Source of the DNA: Pascua guehoae
Lineage: Eukaryota > Basidiomycota > Tremellomycetes > Trichosporonales > Trichosporonaceae
DNA length: 64,000 bases
Reading direction: 5' to 3'
NCBI GenBank assembly: GCA_001600415.1
Contig: BCJX01000004.1
Location: 1,197,689-1,261,688 of the forward strand
Shown: positions 22,188 through 31,875 of the stretch, in pieces
Numbering within the stretch: position 1 is the stretch's first letter
How the letters are laid out: every line of letters starts with the position of its first letter
The notes under the pieces: generated by a model
What the model was told of the DNA's origin: nothing
The model's input: only the letters and a program-made list of their open reading frames with translations
The model's database searches: none
Program-made: the position numbers and the translations under genes

Positions 22188-22640
22188 ATGAAGTTCCTCG
22201 GCCTCCTCCTCGTCGCCGCTACCTCCGTGGTCGCCGCCCCCGTCGCCCAATGGGGTGGTGGTGGTGGTCCATGCTCGGGTATCGCGTGCTGGAAGAAGGA
22301 CACGGTCGCTGAGCGTGCCGCCGAGGCCGAGGCCGAGGCCGAGGCTCAGTGGGGCGGCGGTGGTGGGCCATGCTCCGGTATCGCGTGCTGGAAGAAGGAC
22401 ACGGTCGCTGAGCGTGCCCCAGAGGCCGAGGCCTTAGCCGAGCGCTCCCCCGAGGCTGAGGCCGACGCCGAAGCCGAGGCTCAGTGGGGTGGTGGTGGTG
22501 GTCCATGCTCTGGCATCGCATGCTGGAAGAAGGACACTGTCGCCGAGCGTGCCCCCGAGGCCGAGGCCGAAGCCGAGGCTCAGTGGGGTGGTGGTGGTGG
22601 GCCATGCTCGGGCATCGCGTGCTGGAAGCGCGACGACTAA
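22188..22640 (+). CDS. Secreted alpha-factor-like repeat peptide precursor (4 units)
   Basis: One exon encodes 150 aa. Residues 1-17 (MKFLGLLLVAATSVVAA) form a clean signal peptide. Then follow four copies of QWGGGGGPCSGIACW, each ending in KK (the last in KR). The first three are followed by DTVAER and then an acidic spacer rich in EAEAEA. Dibasic KK/KR are Kex2-type sites, and EA dipeptides are what the Ste13 aminopeptidase trims. The design predicts release of several copies of a 15-residue peptide with two cysteines that could form a CX4C disulfide loop. This is the plan of ascomycete alpha-factor precursors and of Kex2-processed repeat proteins in general. A second gene of the same plan lies at 39096-39968. 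The coding DNA of the units is nearly identical, suggesting recent duplication or conversion. Receptor and role are unknown. Confidence 0.88.
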   Translation: MKFLGLLLVAATSVVAAPVAQWGGGGGPCSGIACWKKDTVAERAAEAEAEAEAQWGGGGGPCSGIACWKKDTVAERAPEAEALAERSPEAEADAEAEAQWGGGGGPCSGIACWKKDTVAERAPEAEAEAEAQWGGGGGPCSGIACWKRDD

Positions 22641-25600
22641 GATGGTCCAAACAACCATCGGTGGTGCATGTTCATGACTGCTTGTCCGACTTTGGACGGT
22701 GGCGTCGCATCGTGAGTGACCATTTGGTGTGGATTACGTGATGCGCCCGAAACTCATTCCTTCCTTAGCTCCTTTCCAGGGCCGACCGACACACCTCGGA
22801 CCTTTTTTCCAATGATCGCCTCCATCGCCCTCGTCTGCCCTTCATGACGCCCCNCCCCCCCCCCCACTTTGGCTCTCGTGCCTGTCTCCGTCACCCGACC
22901 ACCCTTGTTCGATCTTGTTCCTGTTCAATTGAAATCTTTCGTCACCACCATCGCTGCGCATCCACCCCAACCCACCCGTCCAGTCGACGTCGACCCTCCC
23001 CCCCCGACGCGTCACGCAGCGGACCATTTTTAATATTCTCCGTCTTGTCATTTGTGCCGTCTTTTTTGGCTCTTCTTTTTTGCAGTACAGTATCCTGTTT
23101 TCGTAGTATGAACGACCCATCTGAAGCACACCTTGGTACCACTGTACCTTGGATTGCAGCCGGGTTGGTCTGCAACCCCTCAAGTCAGGGCTGGGGCACT
23201 GTACCAATTTAAGGTTTGCCAGACAAAGTAGACCATTGTTGCCGATTTCGTAGCAGTGGCACGCGCCGCCATTCTATTTATGCCTCCACATCTGACCTCT
23301 ATCAGGCATTCGGCCTGCAGGGAACCACGGCGTGCACGGCGATAAATCGATTACCCAGCCATGGTCCATATCAGATTGCCCGTGTGCGTCACCGATTGGC
23401 GGCCCACACCAGGCACCGGCGCCGCCGCGCCGCCACCCACTCCGTTGGGCACAACCAGGAAATCGGGCGCGTCGGGCAACGCGCCAGCGCCGGCACCAGC
23501 GCCAGATGATGACTACCGTTTGCCGTCGGCGTGTCCTCCTTTGTCTCAATAACTAGCCCAACCTGAGACATGGGCCCCGATCCTTTTGTCCCCAGCGAAC
23601 ACGCGGTACGCACACTGAACAACTGCACAGGAAATTTGGTGGCTAGGCGGCCAGTGGCGGCAGACTGGGATCTGGGCTGAAAGTAAAAGTGACAAGACAA
23701 GTGACATGCATCCTGACCCCAGGGCGTCTGTGCACCACGGTCAGCACCGCGCACCGCGACTCATCGGTGACTTGCCACAGCGCACAGACTGCGCGGGGCG
23801 ACTCACCTGCTGCCCACAAACGGCAGCCACTGCGTCCGGCCAACCTCGCGGAGATGTCAATGCGGCCGGTAAAAACGGACGCACGTGGACACACTGCGTG
23901 GTGCACAACGCCAAGCATTGCAGGGAGGCCGTCGACGGCCCCGCGCCGAGGACGGCAAGTCACTCCCGAGGACATGGTCACTGACGTCAACTCTGAGCCG
24001 TACAATGTAGGTGTACAATCACGGACGCCGAGGCAGAGCGACAACTCTGCGGGGGACGCAAGGATGCTAAGGCATGCGCGACGGCGGCTGCTGGAGATGG
24101 GAGCGGCTCATGCCGCCACCCCACTTGGACCGGCGGGGTTCGGCAGGCCGTTGCTACAGCCGCCAGCTCGGACACGCACGTGCTCATGTACGTGTTCAGA
24201 GGGCAGGAGGCTGGACAGCCGTGCTGGGCACTGGACGCTGGTCCGGCTGCCGGGTCCACGCCGACAAGTTGTGCTTGGGACGTGAGACTGCCACAGTGAC
24301 TCGAGAACAGCACGACATTCCGGACCGACCTGTATCCGCGACGAGGTGGTGTCGCGTGCCCAACCGCCCATGTCCCCCCCCCCCGCCCCCACCGGCAGTA
24401 CTATGGCTGTTGGCCCAGCCCCGACATGGCCAATACAATACCACGGGCGAAAGAGCGCGTGGGGGCGGCACGGCTAACGGCTAAGAAACCAGACGCAGAC
24501 GGGCACACGCCGCCGCTCCGTCCTACGCAATCGCACGACTGTACAACGCCGGAAATGGCTGGTGGCCGCGCTGACCGACGGCCCCACTGCACGGCGTCGG
24601 TGTACAAGATAGCCGAAAGTGTCCAACGTAGCGGTCGGTACACGCGGGGTATCGTAGAATGCAGCAACATGTAGGCGCCGTCTCCCCGTCTCGAGAGTGT
24701 GGTCGTTGACGTACTGAGCACAGTATGGCACAAGTTGTTGATGCATGCCACTCCATCGGGCTGTGGAGTGTGCGTGCTATCGTGCACACCCAGCTGCCCA
24801 GCCGAGCTACCCCAGCCCAGCCACCCGCTCAATGTATCAGTCTCGCCATCTCGGCGCAGCACAGTACACGACCTCAAAAGACGCGAGTAGGCCCGGGTGG
24901 TCGCGCTCAACGCCCATCGCGCTCGCAGGGCGTGATATCCCGTTCAGTCGCGTTCCCTTGTACCATTGTACTGCACTAGTTTGGAGGGGACGACGGCGGG
25001 GTTGGTGGTGGTCCCGGGCTGGGGGTTGGGGGTGAAGTAGGTTGGGAGGGGGAAAAGGGGGGNNNNNNNNNNNNNNNNNNNNNNNNNNNNNNNNNNNNNN
25101 NNNNNNNNNNNNNNNNNNNNNNNNNNNNNNNNNNNNNNNNNNNNNNNNNNNNNNNNNNNNNNNNNNNNNNNNNNNNNNNNNNNNNNNNNNNNNNNNNNNN
25201 NNNNNNNNNNNNNNNNNNNNNNNNNNNNNNNNNGAGGGGTAACTGTGGGGAGTTGCTGACGAGCGGGGCTGACGAACGGGGCTGACGAGCGGTGCTGGGG
25301 CGGGCCTGGGGGGATCAGTGTATGCGGTGGGCGCTAGAATCAGCCATGACGACCGATTACCGGCCGTGACTGTGCGTTTAACGTGCATACACCACACTGG
25401 CAGGGTGAGCAAGTCTGGGCCGGGTCGTGCGGTCTGTGTCTGGTGTATCGTGCTGGGCGGTGATAGGCAGCATATGAGGCTTGCTCGATGGTTGGGGGCG
25501 TGTGGTGTGCTGTGCTGTGGTGTGGGGTGGTGTGGTGTGGTGGGGCATGTGCGGTATTTGGTTTGGTGTTTGTGCGTGCAGTGTCCACCGAGCTCCGTAG

Positions 25601-26274
25601 TTGCATACGTTGGCCAGTGCTCGTTCGCTGGCACAATGTGTGCAGCTCTGTGATGTATGCCCGTGGTCGCTGCCGAGCCCGTGTTGAATGTCCTCTGGAG
25701 AGTAACCCAGATGCGGCGCACGCACACGCACATGCGCCACTCGGCACGAGCAGACTGGGGCACAAAAAAGGACCAATAAAACCCAAGCAATTAATCTGAT
25801 TCACAACGATGCCAGTCACCGGCACACCAACGCACCGACCTCGGACCCTGCAGAATGCTACACAGTACACAGTACACGGACATGCATGCTCTGTACACGC
25901 GGAGACGAAATTCAGGGGCCCTCGACTGCTCAACATGAGGGATATCTGATACAACGATAAGCGAGGGGGCGTGAGGACGAAGCCGCGAGGGTCCGGCGGG
26001 GCGCGTAGGGTCTGGCGCAGGACGTGAACGTGGACGTGCAGCCGCGCGCGCGGGCGTGGAGATTACTGCGCCTCGCCTCGGACCATGGGCGGCGAGTAAA
26101 AGTATGGAGAAAAAAAAAATCGGTACGACGAGCTCGGCGCGTCGAGCTCGGAGGACGGCTCCTCAGGTCTCTAGCGCTACGCTGGGTCCGCTCGGTGGCA
26201 CCCGTCCTGGGTTGGATTCCCGGTCGAAGACGCCGCACGGCCGGGCATCCGAGCTGTGCACAGTGGCCAACTTG
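22641..26274. other. Gene-poor region with assembly gap
   Basis: About 3.6 kb contains no gene that I can support. It includes an N at 22854 inside a poly-C tract and a 171-bp block of N at 25063-25233. The N block is flanked by G-rich repeats (GGGGGTTGGGGG-like to the left, GACGAGCGGGGCT repeats to the right), which probably explain the gap. A TG/GTGTGG-rich stretch lies at about 25495-25570. Open frames here are short and overlap each other on both strands. Confidence 0.5.
25063..25233. other. Assembly gap (Ns)
   Basis: A run of 171 undetermined bases. The left flank is G-rich with GGTTGGGGGT-like repeats and the right flank has short GCTGACGAGCGG repeats. Confidence 0.95.
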
Positions 26275-28743
26275 TCACCACCTGTAAAACGTGCTACCGA
26301 GGAAATCCACGGGTTCAAGACCCAGCAGCTCCTCCCAGTGCACATGCTGGAGGTCTTCGGGGAGCATAATCTGCGTGCCGCTGGCGTCGGTGAGTGCGTC
26401 GACGTCGACCACGTTGCCAAAGGATGGGCCGTAGTCTGCGCCAGTTGTTGGGGGGACGGTCGGGGTGCCCGAAGCGGCAACCCATGCATGCACGGCAGAG
26501 TCTGGCGAGTGGAGCGGCTGTTGGTGGGCCGGGGCGGGCTCCGTGGTGGGCGTGAGCTGCGGGCGGGGGAGGGCCGAGGGCGAGTGGAGCAGGTTGCTGG
26601 CCTGGGGCTCGGACGGCGAGTGGACCAGATTGATGCGATGGGATTGAGAGGGGCTGCGGAGTGTCCCACGGACATTGCTGTGCTTGGTCGACAGCGTGCC
26701 GGATGCAGAACCCCTACCCGAACCCGAACCCGAACCTCCTCCCGCGTTGAGGGTCGACATGGACCATGCCGATTTGGGCAGTCCGTTGTGGTACACCTGC
26801 AGGCGGCGCGCACGGTCCTCGGCCTCTGTCTCCATGTACCGGTCGATGCGGAGGACGTGCGCGCGAAGCTTTTCGGCAATGCCGGGCACAAAGCTCAGGG
26901 TCGACTCGAGGCTCGAGAGCAGGTCGGCCATGGCGAGGAGCACGGTGCGGACTTGGAAATACGACGAAAGCGAGAGTGGCGACTGAATGACGCGCCCCAG
27001 CAGGTGGCCCACGGCTGCCAGGTGGTGGAGCTGGGAGGTTAGCATCGGTCATGTGTGTCACTGGGAACCACCCACCATGGGTGAACTAATGGCCTGGAGA
27101 TACGAGGTGGGCACGGTCGATAGCGCGTCCAGAAGCTCGCCGGCAATGGCGCAGCGTTTCTCGACGCTCGTCTCCTCGGTGCCCGTGACGACCATCTTGA
27201 TCGTCTGCATCAACACGATTATGTCCGCGGCTGCCGTCAGCTCAACATCACGACTCTCAAGAGCTCACCCTGGAAGCCGAACCGATCCTCTTCGACGTTG
27301 CCGCTCATTGCTTTTGCGACCTTGAACTCGACGGGCAGGTCGGCATACATCTGCGCGACAACTTCCAATATCTCGTCTGGCGTCGGGCCCTTGCGACTGT
27401 GGTAGAGCACATTCACGCCCGACTTGTCCCCTGGCTCGACGCGGCTCAGATGCAGTTGGTCGAGCGCGTGCTCGAGGATGCGATACAGGTTTGTCGTAAA
27501 ACTCCACCCCACGAGCCAGGACACGCGGCTCGCACTGGGCGATCCCGGTGGACGCGGGACGATACCCGCCTCGGTGATCTCGTCGTCGTCATAGACATTT
27601 GCAGGGTACTGGATGTTGACCTGCGACTCGCGGTGGCGCGGGATACCGCCCCAAGTGGTCGATGAGTAGACGTCGATTGTGTACACTCCCCAAAACTACG
27701 AGGTCAGCAGGCGTGGTAACCATCAACGTGGTGGAAAACGTACAGTTCGGCGTCGCTCTTGCTTCTCAATCTCTGTCAGATCTGGCGGCCACCGTGTCTC
27801 GTCGTGGAACCCGTCGTTGCCGCACATTGTTGCAAAGTCGCCAAGATGCGTAAACGTCTGCTTGACCTGCCCATACTGGACGCACAGGATGGCCAGGATA
27901 CCCTTTGCACGTTTGTAGTCAAACTCGTGGGCTTGTGACAGGTCGGATGGGAATGCACGCATCGTGGCATCGTAGAACGCCTCGGACGGTGGCGTGTTCC
28001 GCGGCAACGTCACGGACAAGACCCCGGCTCCGTCCCGCAGGCGCGCAGCGGCGGCAGCACATGCAGCCATGGTGACGGCGAAGAAGGCACGGTCGTGGAT
28101 GTACCGCCGTGCACGGATGTCGGCTGTAAATGTCGGCCAGTGGAAGTAGGGTAGCCTGGAACGTCAGCCGAAGTCTGGTCCAATGGCAAGATGGCCCAGG
28201 CCGTGCGTAGTGACTCACGGCCATGCAGGACACGATCAGAGGTGACTCACATTGGATACACAATGCGGTGGTACGCGTCGACGAGGACATCGATTGCTTC
28301 TGCACTCCCGATAGGTTCATACGCCCACGACTCGCGGCTCGATGGTGTGCTCTTGCTGGCCCACTGCGTTCTTGGTACCGGCTGGACATCAAGTCAGTCA
28401 CGGACATTACTCCAACACCACGGCACACGTACACCACGTTTCTTGACAGGGCGATCATAGGTGCATTCTGAACCGAACGCCAAGCACGGCCCACAGACGG
28501 ACGGGTCGTTGGTCGACGAGCACTACGGCAGGGTGAGCATGCGGCAACAGGTGGCCAACACAGGCCATAACCACCACTACATACCTTTACGCCACTTCGA
28601 TGGCACCTGTCACATGCGCGCTGAATGTCAACAACTGGACCGAAACAGGATGATGCGGGGTATCAGCAGTTCTGCAGATGACTAACCGTGATACGCCGGC
28701 GCTTGATGGGTTCCTGGGACGCCGACGACGACACAGACGACAT
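26275..28743 (-). CDS. Zn(II)2Cys6 fungal transcription factor with fungal_trans (MHR) domain
   Basis: Eight exons (28687-28743, 28585-28620, 28433-28522, 28251-28381, 27744-28155, 27269-27695, 27076-27230, 26275-27030) encode 687 aa. The zinc cluster is split over exons 2 and 3: RACDRCHRSGVK, then CSSTNDPSVCGPCLAFGSEC, followed by the basic linker TYDRPVKKRG. All six cysteines are present. The middle-homology region follows, with YPMLPYFHWPTF, ERRRTFWGVYTID and DDDEI, the usual fungal_trans signatures. The last about 250 residues are S/G/P-rich and end in FYRW. Such proteins bind CGG-type DNA and regulate carbon, lipid or secondary metabolism; the target here is not known. It is divergent to the crotonase-fold gene, with a striking repeated motif in the shared 830-bp promoter. 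The first intron lies within the DNA-binding domain. Confidence 0.88.
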
Positions 28744-29574
28744 TGTATACCGATCTTCAAGCTGCGTGACCATAGAGTGGGCAAGTCAATACGGGCACTC
28801 GGCGGTGTAGTGCACAGCTGTAGAGAGTAGCTGTGAGAAAAGGAGGGATGGATGCTGCGGGGGTGGGATGGTTCTTGTATGTGTCGGTGTCTCGACGAGT
28901 CTACAGTAGATGCCCGAGTGGGCGGGCGTTGATTGTCTTGCTCCCCGATACGATACCCCACACACCAGGCTCGCTCCCTTCCAGGGCGGGGCAGGTCCAG
29001 TGGTGACTGCCATCAAAGCATACAATGCGGCCGTGCGGGCCGGTGCCGCCGGTACGGGGTCAAATTCCGACCATGCCGACCAGTCTGTATCTCGTAAAAT
29101 CAAGGCTCCATCTCGCATTTTGGCCCCTCATCTCGCATTCTTGCTGATTTTACGAGATGGACTCTGATTCCATCTCGTATTTCAGCGGCCCGACCATGCC
29201 GCATCTCGCATTTTTCAATCCCCATCTCGAATTTTGAAAACACGTGGGATGACATGTGGATTCCACGTGAAGACCATGCAAATCACTGTGGGCCCCCGCA
29301 AAACGTGGCCCTTTTTGTCATCGGCGGCCACCTCCACCTTTTGCTGGCTGCCTTGGCTGTCGCCGGCTACTGAACCGACACGAGTGCCGGCCATGACAAG
29401 GTCAGCGATGGCCACGACACGGACGCCGGTCACCGCGTCGCCGAAGTCAACACCGTCCTCAACTCACCCCTCCTCACTACTACTTGAACCCCAAGCCCGC
29501 ACCACCCGTTCTCAAAGTCCCCAGGCCAACACTCTCATTCCCACGTCTGCCCACATCTGCCCCCTGCCGCAACA
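28744..29574. promoter_or_regulatory. Divergent promoter with repeated CATCTCG[C/T]ATTTT motifs
   Basis: This 831-bp region lies between the start codons of the Zn2Cys6 factor and the crotonase-fold gene. Seven copies of a motif close to CATCTCGYATTTT occur between 29088 and 29237, six in direct orientation and one inverted. Two of them form a perfect 13-bp inverted repeat (ATCTCGTAAAATC at 29089-29101 and its complement at 29146-29158). This looks like a clustered regulator-binding site or a small repeat array. Confidence 0.6.
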
Positions 29575-29980
29575 ATGTCCCAGCCCCTCACATCGCTGTC
29601 CCGCCCCCAGCCCACGGTCTGGCAGATCACCCTCCAGTCGCCCCCCGACAACCGTCTGTCGCCAGCCCTCCTCGCCGAGTTGACCAAGCACCTCGACACG
29701 GTCGAGGTCGAGTGGCGCAGCCAGGGCGGCGGCCAGCGCGACCTCGCCAAGCGCGGCCAGTACGGCGGTGCTGGCGCGCTCGTCATCACCTCGGCGTTGC
29801 CAAAGTTCTTCAGCAATGGCCTCGACCCCAAGTCGCTTGTCGACCCATCCTTCTTTGAGTGTGAGTAGTGTATCTGATCCAAATGCAGGTTGTGGACAGT
29901 CTCAAGCCCGCTGTGCTCGACTGGACACTCGGACACGTCTAATCACCCCGTCCAGGTGTTGTCGTCCAGGTGCTTGGACC

Positions 29981-30018
<38 letters not shown>

Positions 30019-30668
30019 CGGACAGTATAGCCGTCTACGTCCCGTTCCTCTACCGCCTCATGACGTTCCCGCTCGTCACGATCGCCGCGGTCAACGGCCA
30101 CGCGTTTGCGGGCGGCATGGTCCTCGCCCTCGCATGCGACTACCGTGTCATGAACGCCAAGAAGGGCATGATGTCGATGAACGAGGTACGCTACACATCC
30201 CTCGCCGCTACTGTATAGGCTCGACAAAACTGACACAAAATGCAGCTTCTCATCGGTCTCCCGCTCCCAAACTCGTTCTCGGCCTTCCTCCGCCAGCGTC
30301 TCTCGTTCCCCGTGCTCCGCGACACGGCGTTTGCAAGGCGCTGGACGCAGCCCGAGATGCTCAAGGCGGGTATCATTGACGAGGTCGCCGACGAGGACAA
30401 GGTCCTCTCGCGCGCCATCGAGATGGGTCTCGAGAAGGGCAAGTTTGTCGGCTCGGGCACATGGGGTCTTATCAAGGTACGTTGGTGGTCGCCTTGGCAG
30501 TCTTGTTGCACAAGCAAGGGAAAGGGGGAGAAATGCACTGACGCACACCAGGACGGCATGTTCCACGACGTCCAGGACGCGTCGCGCAGCCGCCGCCAGG
30601 TGATCATGGCGGACATGGACGCCAAGATGTTCGCGACGCGCATCGAGCGCCAGAACGGCAAGCTCTAA
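29575..30668 (+). CDS. Enoyl-CoA hydratase/isomerase (crotonase-fold) protein
   Basis: Four exons (29575-29858, 30026-30185, 30246-30476, 30552-30668) encode 263 aa. The crotonase core is clear: ALVITSALPKFFSNGLDP, then VTIAAVNGHAFAGGMVLALACDYRVM (the oxyanion-hole glycines of the superfamily) and LPLPNSFSAFLRQRL. The layout resembles delta3,delta2-enoyl-CoA isomerases of fatty-acid beta-oxidation. The C-terminus is NGKL, which is near but not a standard peroxisomal SKL signal, so location is uncertain. Intron 1 contains a run of 37 T immediately before its acceptor. For the first junction I used GA|GTGTGAG, because it alone keeps the frame. Its promoter is shared with the Zn2Cys6 gene. Confidence 0.82.
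29982..30018 (+). repeat. 37-nt poly-T in an intron
   Basis: Uninterrupted T run ending 7 nt before the 3' splice site CGGACAG of intron 1 of the crotonase-fold gene. It acts in the position of a polypyrimidine tract but is far longer than needed. Confidence 0.85.
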
Positions 30669-30856
30669 GCCGGAGTCGCGTGGTGGCGTCGTGGGGCGCG
30701 TCTGAGCCATTCCTCTTTGCTGTCCGGTTGGACGGTGGAGCGTACCGAACCATGCAGAAGAAGCACAAGTTAAAAGAGCAGCTGTGTTTGTAAAGATGAA
30801 GTCTAGTTGTGCTGCCCAACTGGCGTGCTGTGCATTCAACGTGTGTCTGAACCAGC

Positions 30857-31656
30857 CTAGAGACCGAGATAGTACGAGCGCTGCGTGAGCATCCACACCA
30901 CACCGCTCGCTGCCAGTCAGCACACATTTCAAACCCAGAGGATACAACTTACAGCCAATGATGAGCGGCGCAATGCTCGCGCGGTTGGGCGTGACAGTGC
31001 CGAACACGAGCCACTCGGTGGTAAAGTGGAATGTCGCAAAGCCAAACGCAAACGTTGCGAGCGAGTACAGGCTGGGTGTGAGGACGAGTAGCGGGGGCAA
31101 GTGGAAATAGCTGGCAGGCAAGTGAAACGCGTCTCGGCGTTATCTCTCCGAGGTTGGATCGTTCGACGGAACGCCTCTCGACTCACCTTGGGTTCGAAAT
31201 GTCGTACGCAGCCATGGCCCGCACCACAGCTGCGAACGCTGTCCACGCACCGAACAGCCTTCCAGAGAGTGGGTTCACTGCGGTCAGCCGTTACTCCCCA
31301 TCGGACATTCCTGTGTTCATAAGAGATCGTGTCTAGCCAACAACTAGGTTTGAACCTATGAGCAACTAGAACCATGCTCCACTAGCACAACAACAATGCC
31401 CCGCCAACACAGCACGGGATACTACACTCACCAAGCTCGGGCTTGCCACCGTACACCTCCTTGGTCTGCTTGAGCGTCACATAGTTCTGCGCCACGTTGT
31501 AGACCGACGCGGCCGCCGTGATCACCAGCCAGTATGGGAGGACACCGCCCCCCGCGGCCGTCTGGGGCAGGTCTGCGCATCAGCGGGTGGTTCAGTGAGG
31601 ATGGGAGGAGGTGAGTCTGTGGTAATGAATGACGGCTTACACTGTGCGAGAGACAT
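30857..31656 (-). CDS. ERG28: Ergosterol biosynthesis scaffold protein Erg28
   Basis: Five exons (31641-31656, 31432-31572, 31187-31277, 30953-31110, 30857-30909) encode 152 aa, close to the family's usual length. Membrane segments and family blocks are visible: LPYWLVITAASVYNVAQNY, NPLSGRLFGAWTAFAAVVR, AAYDISNP, ATFHFTTEWLVFGT and SIAPLIIGSSGVVWMLTQ. Erg28 is a four-pass ER membrane protein that tethers the C-4 demethylation enzymes Erg25, Erg26 and Erg27. The first coding exon is 16 nt. The acceptor of exon 3 lies upstream of the obvious RLFGAW block because it preserves the frame and adds VNPLSG, which fits the family. It diverges from CTU2 over 219 bp. Confidence 0.9.
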
Positions 31657-31875
31657 GGTGCGACTGTTTATGAAGAGTGGACAATGGTCAAACGACGACG
31701 CGGAAAGATACGGCTAAAGGCCACCAGCCCTCCCGCCCGTCGTGCCTGCCAACGCGTTGATCATGGTTGGCCCGAAGTGCCCCCAGAGTGGAGGCATGTT
31801 GACGCAATCTATATTTTCAAAGTCAGCATTTGTTCACCACACCACACTCAACACCACAACCTTTACATTACAGCC

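Noticed and set aside
31326..31400. tRNA-like T-arm (GGTTCAAACC on the minus strand) in an ERG28 intron
   Set aside because: The T-stem closes only with a 6-nt loop, and no consistent acceptor or anticodon stem could be formed. More likely a chance or decayed hairpin.
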